This document shows positions 27,652-36,838 of a stretch of 64,000 nt of DNA, in pieces. This DNA is from Nostoc linckia z4 (lineage in GTDB: Bacteria; Cyanobacteriota; Cyanobacteriia; Cyanobacteriales; Nostocaceae). The DNA lies in assembly GCF_002608075.1 (NCBI RefSeq), contig NZ_LAHA01000041.1, positions 17,507 to 81,506 on the forward strand. Direction: 5' to 3'. Each line of letters starts with the position of its first letter. The first letter of the stretch is position 1. The notes beneath the pieces were generated by a model, which had not been told where the DNA came from, did no database searches, and saw only the letters and a program-made list of their open reading frames with translations. A program made the position numbers and the translations under genes.

Positions 27652-27808
27652 TCAGAAGTCAGAAGTCAGAAGTCAGAAGTCAGAAGTCAGAAGTCAGAAG
27701 TCAGAAGTCAGAATTCAGAAGTCAGAAGTCAGAAGTCAGAAGTCAGAAGTCAGAAGTCAGAAGTCAGAACTCTTAACTCCTAACTCCTAACTCCTAACTC
27801 CTAACTCA
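27652..27808. repeat. Compound heptamer array (AGAAGTC)n-(TAACTCC)n
   Basis: About 16-17 tandem copies of AGAAGTC (27652-27768, with one AGAATTC variant), followed directly by about five copies of TAACTCC. It fills the spacer between rpoZ and the exported-protein gene. Confidence 0.95.
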
Positions 27809-27817
27809 CCACTATTT

Positions 27818-28054
27818 TTACAGTTCGCCAATAATTTCTGGCTGAGTCAATTCATCGGACATTTCGATAATTGCCCTTAGCACTGGCTTCATCATTGCAT
27901 CTTCATTGCTTTCAAAATCTTCATAACGCCGACGTTTGGCACGATTCGCCACCTGAACCGTAATGCGGTAACGATTTGAGGCTGCACTGATCAAATCCTC
28001 AGCACGGTGCATAATTTGAGACTGTGTTGTCTCGAACTTAGAACGCTTTAGCAT
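27818..28054 (-). CDS. rpoZ: RNA polymerase omega subunit
   Basis: 78 residues, the normal size for cyanobacterial omega. The N-terminus has the HRAEDLISAASNRYRITVQV segment with downstream ANRAKRRRYED, which fits the conserved omega core that contacts the beta' subunit and assists RNA polymerase assembly. The tail (AIIEMSDELTQPEIIGEL) is acidic. It is transcribed away from the fasciclin gene across a 224-bp spacer and is followed by the heptamer array, so it is probably monocistronic. Confidence 0.93.
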   Translation of the reverse strand: MLKRSKFETTQSQIMHRAEDLISAASNRYRITVQVANRAKRRRYEDFESNEDAMMKPVLRAIIEMSDELTQPEIIGEL

Positions 28055-28278
28055 AGTTAGTGGTTCTTGGGGACATTCTCCAGTGTAACAGCACTAAGCG
28101 GTTGTGGATTTGGCGTAGCAAATCTGTTGAGTGTTGACTGTTAAGCGTCAACGATGGTGAGTGACTGTGCGATTTAAAAGGTAATAGCTTGAATGTATCT
28201 GCAACCTTTCTGTTGATAGAGGCTAAGAGTATTTGAGTCACTTTATAAGTAACTTGTAGTATTAACTGATGCATCTTT

Positions 28279-28698
28279 ATGGCTGACCTTGTGGAAACTG
28301 CGATCGCAGCAAAAAATTTCAATACACTGATAAAGGCTGTTAAAGCTGTAGACCTCATAGAAACTCTCAAAAGTCCTGGTTCTCTAACACTTTTTGCACC
28401 CACTGACGAAGCTTTTGCCAATTTGCCAGAGGGAACTTTAGATTCGTTACTACAAGACATTCCCAAGCTGAAAAAAATTGTGGCATATCATGTGGCCAGT
28501 GGGGATGTCAGGTCTGATGACTTGGCACAAATTAATGAAGCCGAGACACTCGAAGGGTCAATTGTCGCTATTGAATCTGTCAACGACAAAATTAAGGTGA
28601 ATAGCGCCAATGTCATCAAAACAGACATTTTGGCAGACAATGGCGTCATCCATATTATTGATGCAGTGTTGATGCCTGCAATCGTGGCAGGGAAGTAA
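28279..28698 (+). CDS. Fasciclin (FAS1) domain protein
   Basis: 139 residues made of one FAS1 domain: LIETLKSPGSLTLFAPTDEA, FANLPEGTLDSLL, VAYHVASGDV and the closing NGVIHIIDAVLMP. FAS1 domains mediate adhesion or bind polysaccharide; single-domain cyanobacterial forms have no fixed role. No signal peptide is seen, so it may be cytosolic, unusual for this family but common among short cyanobacterial members. It is followed by a purine/pyrimidine hairpin that separates it from a convergent gene. Confidence 0.93.
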   Translation: MADLVETAIAAKNFNTLIKAVKAVDLIETLKSPGSLTLFAPTDEAFANLPEGTLDSLLQDIPKLKKIVAYHVASGDVRSDDLAQINEAETLEGSIVAIESVNDKIKVNSANVIKTDILADNGVIHIIDAVLMPAIVAGK

Positions 28699-28797
28699 AA
28701 AGGGAAAAGGGGAAAGGGCAAAGGGGAAAGGGAAAGGGGAAAGATTAAATTTATTCCTTTTCCCTTTTCCCTTTAACCTTTTCCCCTGCTTCCCCAG
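28699..28797. repeat. Purine/pyrimidine hairpin repeat
   Basis: An AG-only left arm (GGGGAAAGGG units), an AT-rich loop GATTAAATTTATT, and a CT-rich right arm. The same loop occurs in tracts at 51555-51715 and, inverted, at 53341-53562. It lies between convergent genes and could serve as terminator. Confidence 0.85.
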
Positions 28798-28800
28798 TCC

Positions 28801-30258
28801 CTAGCCCAAAATACAACCGCTACGTTCAGGAATAGTTAATGACAACTGCTGAGTTTCTCCTTCACTGTTCCACTCAACTTCAGCACTACCATATAAGAGT
28901 TTGTTGGGTTGAGTTTGCAAACTGGCGATATCTACAGTTGCTGTTACCGGACTTGTCCCAGCGTTGACGGCAATTATCAATTCTTCTTTCTCCAAAGTTC
29001 GCGCAATGATGTAAAGTTGCCCTTGAGCGTAGAGAACTTGGTAATCACCTGTACGCAATGCTGGGTAAGTGTGGCGGAGGGCAATTAATTGGCGGTGAGT
29101 ATTGAAAATTTCTCGGTTCCAGTTAGCCTCTAAGGGAAAACCACGGCGTGAGTCTGGGTCTATGGCGCCGGGTAACCCAACTTCATCGCCATAGTAGATA
29201 CTGGAAGCGCCGGGAAAGGTGAGTAGCAGTAGAGTTGATAATTCTATGCTGGGTATGTCACCACCAGCAATGGTCATCAATCGGGCTGTATCGTGACTTG
29301 CTAGCAAATTGAGTTGAGTCAGCTGAATTTCCCAAGGATAAAGTTCGAGTAATTCTTGGATTTTGGTGGCGTACTCGGCAGCAAATAAGGGTGGATAAGG
29401 TTTATAATCGCGGCTTTGCACTTGATCTAAGACTACGCGATCGCCCGCCGCAAAGGCAATTGTCGGCCCAGCAAACAAATAATTCATCACCCCGTCAAAT
29501 TGCGTGCCATCTAGCCACTCACGCGAATCTCCCCAGACTTCGCCGACAATGTAAGCTTCAGGATTGATGGCTTTGACGCGATCGCGAAACTCTTGCCAAA
29601 AACCAGGGGTTTTAATTTCAAATGGTACATCCAATCGCCAACCATCAATGCCGAATTTAATCCAATATTCGGCAATTTCCATAATGTATTCCCGAACTTC
29701 TGGATTGTCGTGGTTAAATTCTGGCAAAGCGCGATTTCCAGCCCAACCCACATAGTTAGCAGGAAAGTCACCGTTGTAAGCCGAAAGCGGCCAGCCTTCT
29801 ATTTTGAACCAATTTACCCACGGTGAATGCGGCCCATTTTCTAAAACGTCGTGGAAAAAGAAAAATCCCCGACTGGAATGGTTAAAAACTCCATCCAGAA
29901 CGACTTTGATATCTCGTTGATGGGCGGCGTCTAGTAATTCCTTAAAAGCTTCGTTGCCCCCCAGCATGGGGTCAACTTGATAATAATCATGGGTATGATA
30001 GCGGTGATTGCTGGCGGATTGAAAAATCGGTGTAAAGTAAATGGCGTTAATGCCCAAATCCTGGATGTAGTCTAAGCCTTCGAGGATGCCCCATAAATCC
30101 CCGCCTTTGTAACCTTGCAGCGTTGGCATTGCCTCCCAATCTTCCCAACGGGTGTCATGCAACAGGCGTTTGTGTGGCTTTTTACTTCTTGCAAAGCGGT
30201 CTGGAAAGATTTGGTAGAAAACAGCGTGCTTCACCCAGTCTGGTGTTTGAATTTGCAT
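28801..30258 (-). CDS. Alpha-amylase family glycosidase (GH13)
   Basis: 485 residues. The barrel has the four GH13 motifs: LDGVFNH (121-127), GWRLDVPFE with the nucleophile Asp210, VGEVWGDS with the acid Glu240, and SHDTARL with Asp323. The start, WVKHAVFYQIFPDRFARS, is typical of cyclomaltodextrinase/neopullulanase-type enzymes that act on alpha-1,4-glucans or maltodextrins. There is no N-terminal extra domain and no signal peptide, so it is cytosolic. A role in glycogen or maltodextrin turnover is likely; exact substrate is not known. Confidence 0.92.
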   Translation of the reverse strand: MQIQTPDWVKHAVFYQIFPDRFARSKKPHKRLLHDTRWEDWEAMPTLQGYKGGDLWGILEGLDYIQDLGINAIYFTPIFQSASNHRYHTHDYYQVDPMLGGNEAFKELLDAAHQRDIKVVLDGVFNHSSRGFFFFHDVLENGPHSPWVNWFKIEGWPLSAYNGDFPANYVGWAGNRALPEFNHDNPEVREYIMEIAEYWIKFGIDGWRLDVPFEIKTPGFWQEFRDRVKAINPEAYIVGEVWGDSREWLDGTQFDGVMNYLFAGPTIAFAAGDRVVLDQVQSRDYKPYPPLFAAEYATKIQELLELYPWEIQLTQLNLLASHDTARLMTIAGGDIPSIELSTLLLLTFPGASSIYYGDEVGLPGAIDPDSRRGFPLEANWNREIFNTHRQLIALRHTYPALRTGDYQVLYAQGQLYIIARTLEKEELIIAVNAGTSPVTATVDIASLQTQPNKLLYGSAEVEWNSEGETQQLSLTIPERSGCILG

Positions 30259-30341
30259 GAATTATTCTCAGTGGCTTCAGAAGCGATCGTTGCAGATATT
30301 AGCTTCTTTGTGGTTCCTACTTATGATAGAAAATTGAAAAT

Positions 30342-30408
30342 TGGGCGTGGGGCATTGGGCGTGGGGCATTGGGCGTGGGGCATTGGGCATGGGGCATTGG
30401 GTATGGGG
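30342..30408. repeat. Heptamer array (TGGGGCA/TTGGGCG type)
   Basis: Units GGGGCATTGGGCGT repeated about four times. It lies in the 432-bp spacer 30259-30690, whose remainder is AT-rich and holds the start region of the protease gene. Related arrays are at 53271-53358 and 60956-61018. Confidence 0.9.
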
Positions 30409-30690
30409 GAAAATTCATCCGATCAGTCAACAGTCAACAGTCAACACTAAACTTAGTTTTTTACCCAAAAATTGTCAGGAAAAATTATTAATTTAATTGA
30501 AATATTTAATAAAATTTAATGTTTGTTGAATTAACTTTATCCGTAATGACTTAAGGGAGTACTGGATTATTTTTATAGATTATCAATTATGTCAAGGTGT
30601 ATTCAGTCCTAGTAGTAGAAAAGGAAGTTAGGATTCACAATATCGATTGTTATGGTTCTGAGCTTCCAATAAATTTAATTTGAGGCAAAA

Positions 30691-32418
30691 ATGAGACACG
30701 ATAAACTTTCTCCCGGATTACTTTTGGCTTTTGAAGATTATCAAAATGAAGGAGAACAAGCTTTAGTTACACATAAGCGATCGCTCGGTATTATTGCTAA
30801 TAAAAACACAGTCAAACCAACTAAAAGCGTAGTTTTTATTTACTGCGATTCTGATGCAGACTTGAGTTATCTATCACAATATAATATTGAAGTCAATCAA
30901 AATTCTGGCAGCGTCCGTACAGCTTTCTTGCCAATAAATGCTTTAGATGTCTTGTCTGAAGAAGATACAATCCAACGTATCAAACCATCACGCAAACTTC
31001 ACCTAAGGATGGATGTTGCACCCGGAAAAGTCAAACTGCCGGAGTTTAAAAACCAAACTGGACTCACTGGCAAAGGCGTAATTATTGGCATTATAGATAG
31101 TGGCATTGACCCGAAACACCCTGCTTTTGCTGGCAGAATTTTACACATTTGGGATCAAACACTCCCAGGCCCAGGAGTCACAGAAGGACGCTACGGGGCT
31201 GAATTTTCAGGGGCGCAACTGACAATTTCTCAGGATACCGACGGACATGGAACCCACGTTGCTGGAATCGCTGCGGGTGCGGATGCTAGCTATGGCGGCG
31301 TAGCACCAGAGGCGGAATTAATTGTAGTCAGGTCAGATTTACAAGATGCCCACATTGCCGATGCTGTGCGCTATATTTTCCGAGTGGCCAGGGAGTTGGG
31401 ACGCCCAGCGGTGGTGAATCTCAGCTTGGGTGGACACGCCGATGCCCATGATGGTAGTGATTCTCTATCAAAGGTGATTGACGCGGAAACCGGCCCTGGG
31501 AGAATTGTTTGCTGTGCTGCGGGTAACGAAGGAAGCATTAATATTCACGGTCAAGCAACCATACCTAGCGATCGCACCCGTGGTATGCGCTTTAATGTAC
31601 CTTTGAATCAAGTAGGCATCGTTTGGCTAAATGGTTGGTATTCCAAAGACAGTGAGTTGGAAGTATCGTTGCGGAGTCCCAATGGTTTTGTGACTCCCTT
31701 CCAAAAAATCATTACTGACGGTAATCCTACACAAGAACATAAATTACCCGATGCAAGGGTGGAAATCGTCACACCAGGCCCAGACCAAGCAAACGGCGAC
31801 CATAATTTCTTTGTCCAAATACGCGGTAACGGCCCTTCCCCAGTCATGGGAGGCATTTGGCAATTACGCCTACGCAATACCTCTACCACTGATACACGTG
31901 TGGATGTGTGGACATTAGATGATATGTCATCAGTATTTTTTACAGGTAAAAGCGTCAAGGATGCAGTAAAAATTGGTTCGCCAGGAGCCGCTAGCAGTGC
32001 CGTTACAGTTGCAGCTTATACTACCAAAGCCAAGTATACAGATATTGATAACCAAATACGAGAAATGGGCTTAGATTTGGATACTATTTCCGAATTCAGT
32101 AGCGAAGGCCCTTTACGCAATGATGCCCAAAAGCCAGATATAGCAGCACCGGGAGCAATGATTGTTTCTACGCTTTCTGCTGATGCTAATTCTGCCCGTT
32201 CGTCGATGGTTAATTCTAAGTTTGTGGCCATGGCTGGTACGAGTATGGCTACACCTTTCGTCACTGGCTTAGTTGCATTACTCCTGCAACGCGACCCCCA
32301 ACTAGACCCGGCTACTTTGAAAGATTTGCTACGTAAAAATAGCGCCATTCCCGGAAAACCCGCAGGCACATTCGATGAAAAATGGGGTTATGGCGTGATT
32401 AATGCCTTAAATCTGTAA
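30691..32418 (+). CDS. S8 (subtilisin-like) serine protease
   Basis: 575 residues. The catalytic triad is Asp136 (IIDSGIDPKHP), His186 (DGHGTHVAGIAAG) and Ser518 (AGTSMATP). Residues about 45-106 form an inhibitor_I9-like pro-domain that ends in IQRIKPSRKLHL. No N-terminal signal peptide is evident, so cytosolic processing is probable. A 150-residue insert (about 300-430) contains a beta-rich domain (VSLRSPNG, VEIVTPGPDQ) between the His and Ser parts. A GAGG lies upstream of the ATG. It is followed by a hairpin and then a small gene that resembles its own pro-domain. Confidence 0.94.
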   Translation: MRHDKLSPGLLLAFEDYQNEGEQALVTHKRSLGIIANKNTVKPTKSVVFIYCDSDADLSYLSQYNIEVNQNSGSVRTAFLPINALDVLSEEDTIQRIKPSRKLHLRMDVAPGKVKLPEFKNQTGLTGKGVIIGIIDSGIDPKHPAFAGRILHIWDQTLPGPGVTEGRYGAEFSGAQLTISQDTDGHGTHVAGIAAGADASYGGVAPEAELIVVRSDLQDAHIADAVRYIFRVARELGRPAVVNLSLGGHADAHDGSDSLSKVIDAETGPGRIVCCAAGNEGSINIHGQATIPSDRTRGMRFNVPLNQVGIVWLNGWYSKDSELEVSLRSPNGFVTPFQKIITDGNPTQEHKLPDARVEIVTPGPDQANGDHNFFVQIRGNGPSPVMGGIWQLRLRNTSTTDTRVDVWTLDDMSSVFFTGKSVKDAVKIGSPGAASSAVTVAAYTTKAKYTDIDNQIREMGLDLDTISEFSSEGPLRNDAQKPDIAAPGAMIVSTLSADANSARSSMVNSKFVAMAGTSMATPFVTGLVALLLQRDPQLDPATLKDLLRKNSAIPGKPAGTFDEKWGYGVINALNL

Positions 32419-32487
32419 TTAGATTGAGCAAGGTGGATATTATTTCTGTACAAGGGTAGGCAATAAAAAACTAGAAATTTGATAAGT

Positions 32488-32514
32488 TAGGGTAGGCAAT
32501 TTTTACCTACCCTA
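32488..32514. terminator. Hairpin between protease and small gene
   Basis: Arms TAGGGTAGG (32488-32496) and CCTACCCTA (32506-32514) with a short loop, followed by TTTACT. The T-run is weak, so it may attenuate rather than stop transcription. GGGTAGGCAA also occurs just upstream at 32454. Confidence 0.5.
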
Positions 32515-32532
32515 TTTACTAAGGAATTGTTT

Positions 32533-32832
32533 ATGAATTATCAAAAGCTAGACCCTGCCCTTGCTACAGCGTTAAATGACGCTCAAGATTTAGAAAAACC
32601 GAGCTTGGGCGTTTTTATCCATACCGAACCAATTTTAGACTCTAATGCAACTGCTGTTTTAGAAAATTTTGGCGTTAGTGGTGTTACTAGTGGTAAGGAT
32701 ATTTTTACAGCAACACTGTCACCCAATGCCATCTCTCAATTATCAGAACAACCTTGGGTGAAGTTTTTGAAGCGATCGCAGCAATTACATTTGGTTAATA
32801 GGAGAATAAATACAGGGAAGTTGGGTGTTTAA
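32533..32832 (+). CDS. Stand-alone pro-domain-like protein, possible protease inhibitor
   Basis: 99 residues from the ATG at 32533, which has AAGGA 7 bases upstream. The sequence GVFIHTEPILDSN, then ISQLSEQPWVKFLKRSQQLH, aligns by eye with the pro-domain of the adjacent protease (VVFIYCDSDADLSYL, then LSEEDTIQRIKPSRKLHL): a beta strand, helices, and a closing strand rich in basic residues. It carries no protease domain. Free I9-type pro-domains act as inhibitors or folding chaperones of subtilases, so this may regulate the upstream enzyme. It may be co-transcribed with it through the intervening hairpin. Confidence 0.65.
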   Translation: MNYQKLDPALATALNDAQDLEKPSLGVFIHTEPILDSNATAVLENFGVSGVTSGKDIFTATLSPNAISQLSEQPWVKFLKRSQQLHLVNRRINTGKLGV

Positions 32833-32994
32833 TGGGCATTGCCTAACCCTACGCTGTGCCGATAAATTTTGACTGTTAGTGTGAATCAGGTTTTTGTTTT
32901 TCTGGAAACTTACACTTCACCTCAATTTCCAGATTACTTTCAGCTGAACCTTCGGGAATGTAGGGTATGCCTGCTTTGCCACCTAAAGTATCCT

Positions 32995-35922
32995 TTATAA
33001 ACCGTTACCGATTAAAAAGAATGGTGCCCAATAATGGGGATGACTGAGATTATTGACTACGTTGGGTAATACGTTGTTACGTGTAGATTGGAGAATTACC
33101 CTATCTTGTTGGGAACCTATTAATTTGAAGTCACCTGTAATCATAATTACTTGTGCCTGACGTAAAGCTTCCGTTTTGCTAATATTCCCTTGATGTAGTA
33201 AGGCGTAGAAGGTGTTCATTAAGATTTGTGTGCCTCCATCATCAACGGGCCATAAAGAAGCGATCGTGGCTTTTGCTCCTGCATTTTGCATCTGGTAGCC
33301 AAAGCCTAAAATTTCTGCCCCATTACCATTATTTATACCGCCTATTCCAGTGTTGCAAGCACTCAATACTACTAAATCTGCTTTTATCTGTAATGTTTGA
33401 ATTTCAGGCATTCTAATTATATTGCCATCACCTAATAGAATAAATGACTCTTCTGGCTGACCAATAACAAAATGTGCATGAGTAGCCAAATGCACAAATG
33501 GGTAATTTCTCAAAGAGTACATAGTTTGTTTTTGATTAAACTGCTCGTCAATTAATGTTTTAGTTTTAGGTATGATGGCAGCTATGTTTTCTACTTCTTT
33601 ACCTGCAAAAGGCAAACTCTCAAAACCTATTGATGCAAAACCCACATTTACAATATGACGGTTAGTTGTAGCTCCTGCTAAGATTTGAAGTTGAGGTAAG
33701 GGTTGACGATCAAATCTTGTGAAACTAAGGGCAGTAATATAGTTTGTGTTAAATCGTTCTACTAACCATTGCTTACCATCATATAATGCTGCTAGCGGTA
33801 TATAACGTAATTGCCCATCTGGTGCGTAAATAATTGTTTTGGCTTTGGCAGCAGCTAGTCCTGATTCTATTGGTTTAATGAGCCATTTATATAGTTTATT
33901 AGCTGGAGTTTTAACATCTAAGCTTGGATTTTTTAAAGCTTGGCTGAAATCTGAAATTGCTCGGTTAATTTCTTGCTTTTTTACATCAACTTTATAATGA
34001 ATTGGTGGTGTATAAGATGTAGCAACAACAAGTTCTAGACTATTTTCTGAAATTAAAGGATAGAGTAATACGGCATTCTCATCTCGTTCATGTAGACTCT
34101 GTAAAATCCTTTGAGAGTCTGTAAGAGTACTTAAAGGTACAATATGATCCCGAATAGTTGGATTAATATCTGCTATGTAGCGAATAACTTCTGGACTTTT
34201 GAGAAAATTCAGAAATTCCTGAATAATTTCAGATTCCTTGTTTTCTAGTTCTATAATTTGCTCTATTTGATTTGGGGTTCGTTTATCGAGTGGAGTTTTT
34301 CTGAATTCTGCAAGTTTTCTACCTAATTGAATTTGTTGAGTCAAAATATCATTAAAACCACGATTAATTTGTTGTTCTTGTGGTAACACATCAACTCCTC
34401 TACTTGTGATGTCGTTACCTCTGACATTATGCAGGTAATCATCTATTTCTTGGACTTTTAACAAGTCTAAAACTTGTAGTGCTTCTAGAATTCTATCTTG
34501 TTGTAATAGTAAATCTGCAAGATTGCGATAAGTATCAGCAATAGTGTTAGTGTAAGATTTCTGTTGTGCGTTTGGGAGGAGACGTAAATCTTTACGAATG
34601 GACTCAGTTATATTAACTGATTGCTTATAAAATAAGATGGCTAATTGTGGTTGATTTTGTTTGATGAGGACATCGCCAATGTTAGCCAATGTGATTCTCT
34701 CACCAGGGCGATCGCCAATTTCTTTACGAATTGCTAAGGCTTGCTGATACAATGTCAGTGCTTGTGGGAATTTACCTTGATTTTTGTATACTGTGCCGAT
34801 ACTATCAAGGGTATTTCCTTCAATGCGGCGATCGCCTGTTTGTTGCACAATCCTCAATGCTTCTTCAAGGTATTTTAATGCTTGAGAAGATTGACCTAAT
34901 AATTGATAAGTATATCCAATATTATTGAGCGTATTACTAAGACTTGATTGCCTGCCTATTGTTCTAAAAACTCTTACAGCTTGCTGATAAAAAGATAAAG
35001 CTTGGAAATATTGCTTTTTTTCATCGTAGGCAAAGCCCACATTATGAAGAGTTTGCCCTTCACCCGTTTTATCGCCAATTCGTTTTTGTATCTCTATCGT
35101 TTGTTGATAGTATTTAATTGCTGTATCATATTGACCAAGCCGATTATATACTAATCCAATATTGTTGAGAGAAGCGCTTTGTACTTCTAAATTGTTAGCA
35201 GTTTTAGCAAATACTAGAGATTGCTGGTAATAATCAAGGGCTTGGTAATAATTGCCTGTTAAGTAATATACAGTTCCGATGCCGTTAAAGTTAAATGCAA
35301 GATATTTCAGATTACCAACTTCTCTACTAATAGCGAGGCTTTGGTTATAGTATTTTAGCGCCTCGCTATATTTACTTTGAGACTGATATATATCTGCTAT
35401 ATTTTTTAAGGTACTAAGAGTACCTTCTTTATCATTAAATGCTTGGCTAATTGCTAAAGCTTCATGATAAAATTTTATTGCTTGAGAATATTGAGACAGA
35501 TTATTATAAACTGCCCCTAGAGTATTTAATGTATCACGTATATTGCTTTCATAGCCTATTGTCCTCTCAATAATTAAAGCTTGGTTTAATAAATTTAGGG
35601 CTTCAGGGTAATTGGCAAGATACAAGTAAGTCTTGCCTAACATTCGTAGAGTATCTGCAACATCAGAATGAGATTGAATATTTTGATAAATTGCCAAAGC
35701 TTTTTGAAAAGTGAGCAAAGCTTGTTGGAATTGACGACTACTGTATTCATCGATACCTTGGTTAAATAGTCGCTTTGCTTCTTTTTGTTGTCTTGAGTCT
35801 AGCGAATCAACTTGATGCGATAAATTTTGTGATTTAGCTGGTAATACATATAGTGATTGAGTCAAAAAAGTTAATATGGTGACTGTTAGCACCCTCAAAA
35901 GTTGGAAATAAAAAGAGTGCAT
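32995..35922 (-). CDS. Exported TPR-CHAT protease
   Basis: 975 residues. An N-terminal signal peptide (LLRVLTVTILTFLTQSLYVL, then PAKSQ) sends it across the membrane. Residues about 55-460 are ten or more TPRs (YQQSLAI..., IG...L.NIG), then a helical linker with a conserved QIQLGRKLAEFRKTPLDKRT, and a C-terminal CHAT domain (caspase-like) with His815 in HLATHAHF and Cys856 in VLSACNTG. CHAT proteases are clan CD peptidases used as effectors or processing enzymes. It is the last gene in the same-strand series from 41017. Substrate and activation signal are unknown. Confidence 0.92.
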   Translation of the reverse strand: MHSFYFQLLRVLTVTILTFLTQSLYVLPAKSQNLSHQVDSLDSRQQKEAKRLFNQGIDEYSSRQFQQALLTFQKALAIYQNIQSHSDVADTLRMLGKTYLYLANYPEALNLLNQALIIERTIGYESNIRDTLNTLGAVYNNLSQYSQAIKFYHEALAISQAFNDKEGTLSTLKNIADIYQSQSKYSEALKYYNQSLAISREVGNLKYLAFNFNGIGTVYYLTGNYYQALDYYQQSLVFAKTANNLEVQSASLNNIGLVYNRLGQYDTAIKYYQQTIEIQKRIGDKTGEGQTLHNVGFAYDEKKQYFQALSFYQQAVRVFRTIGRQSSLSNTLNNIGYTYQLLGQSSQALKYLEEALRIVQQTGDRRIEGNTLDSIGTVYKNQGKFPQALTLYQQALAIRKEIGDRPGERITLANIGDVLIKQNQPQLAILFYKQSVNITESIRKDLRLLPNAQQKSYTNTIADTYRNLADLLLQQDRILEALQVLDLLKVQEIDDYLHNVRGNDITSRGVDVLPQEQQINRGFNDILTQQIQLGRKLAEFRKTPLDKRTPNQIEQIIELENKESEIIQEFLNFLKSPEVIRYIADINPTIRDHIVPLSTLTDSQRILQSLHERDENAVLLYPLISENSLELVVATSYTPPIHYKVDVKKQEINRAISDFSQALKNPSLDVKTPANKLYKWLIKPIESGLAAAKAKTIIYAPDGQLRYIPLAALYDGKQWLVERFNTNYITALSFTRFDRQPLPQLQILAGATTNRHIVNVGFASIGFESLPFAGKEVENIAAIIPKTKTLIDEQFNQKQTMYSLRNYPFVHLATHAHFVIGQPEESFILLGDGNIIRMPEIQTLQIKADLVVLSACNTGIGGINNGNGAEILGFGYQMQNAGAKATIASLWPVDDGGTQILMNTFYALLHQGNISKTEALRQAQVIMITGDFKLIGSQQDRVILQSTRNNVLPNVVNNLSHPHYWAPFFLIGNGL

Positions 35923-36031
35923 AAAAAATAATTATAATGACTTAAAAAATAATTGGGCGTTGTTTGAATTTCATTTTCAAATCCAGTAACGTCGATAATT
36001 GGAATGAAAAATTATTTTTTTATTTTTTCAG

Positions 36032-36661
36032 TTATTTCTTTACTGGAGGATAGATTATAGGTGGGTTAATAGTTTCATCCCCAGGCTGTTCCGTTCCATC
36101 AATAAGGTCTGGATCTATCCGATCAAATAGTCCAGTAATCTTAGTATGATTAACAAAATGCTTGAGTGCTTTCTTATCTTTAGTATCGTTATAAATTGAT
36201 ATTGCTGACTCATAAAATTTTATTGCTTGTTCTTCATGAACTGAGCCAATGATTTGCAATGTGTCAGCAATATCCTTTTGATTACCAATTTCTTGACGAA
36301 TATCTAAGGATTTGTAGTAAGCTTCTAAAGCTTTTAATAGTTCGTTAAAAGTTTTATAAACCCATCCAATATTTAATAAAGCTACTGCTTCGTTTTGCTG
36401 ATTAGAGATTTCTTTCCACAGCTTTATAGATTTTTTTAAAGAATTTAATGCTGATTCTTGTTGTTGCAAGCGAGCATAAGTTACACCAATATTATTATAA
36501 GCACTAGCGATACCAGCTTTATCTTTATGCTTTTTATAAATTTCTAATGCTTGTTCGTATAAATTTAAAGCAGTATTAAAATCAGAACTATCTTTACCTT
36601 GCATTAATAATTGCTCTGCATCCTTGGTAGAAGAAGTTTGAGAGCTTTCTGCATCTTCCAT
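36032..36661 (-). CDS. TPR protein
   Basis: 209 residues. Four or five TPRs can be seen (ALNLYEQALEIYKKHKDKAG, ...YNNIGVTYARL, ...LEAYYKSLDIRQEIGNQ), followed by a Pro-rich tail (INPPIIYPPVKK). No signal peptide is visible and the N-terminus MEDAESSQTSS is polar, so it is probably cytosolic. TPRs bind partner proteins. It sits 109 bp upstream of the TPR-CHAT gene on the same strand and is a likely adaptor of the cassette. Confidence 0.85.
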   Translation of the reverse strand: MEDAESSQTSSTKDAEQLLMQGKDSSDFNTALNLYEQALEIYKKHKDKAGIASAYNNIGVTYARLQQQESALNSLKKSIKLWKEISNQQNEAVALLNIGWVYKTFNELLKALEAYYKSLDIRQEIGNQKDIADTLQIIGSVHEEQAIKFYESAISIYNDTKDKKALKHFVNHTKITGLFDRIDPDLIDGTEQPGDETINPPIIYPPVKK

Positions 36662-36752
36662 AATTTAACTGCCTTTAAAAATATTTTTAAGTAATTTTAT
36701 AATTTATGTAGGAACTACAACAATAAGTTTTATTGCCACAAGAATCGATATG

Positions 36753-36779
36753 TAGAGACGTTGCACTGCAACGTCTCTA
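36753..36779. repeat. GTAGAGACGT palindromic repeat, copy 2
   Basis: 13-bp arms TAGAGACGTTGCA (36753-36765) and TGCAACGTCTCTA (36767-36779), with one central base. It lies in the 177-bp gap between two cassette genes. Compared with 10566-10594 one base pair has changed on both arms together. Confidence 0.8.
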
Positions 36780-36838
36780 TCTACACGGATTTTGATATTA
36801 TGCAAAATTTTTTTTGATACATGAAATCAGCAACGCCG

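Noticed and set aside
27567..27776. Frame encoding repeated RSQKSEV
   Set aside because: Translation of the AGAAGTC heptamer array.
27652..27808. CRISPR array
   Set aside because: Perfect 7-bp tandem units with no spacers; no cas genes in the window.
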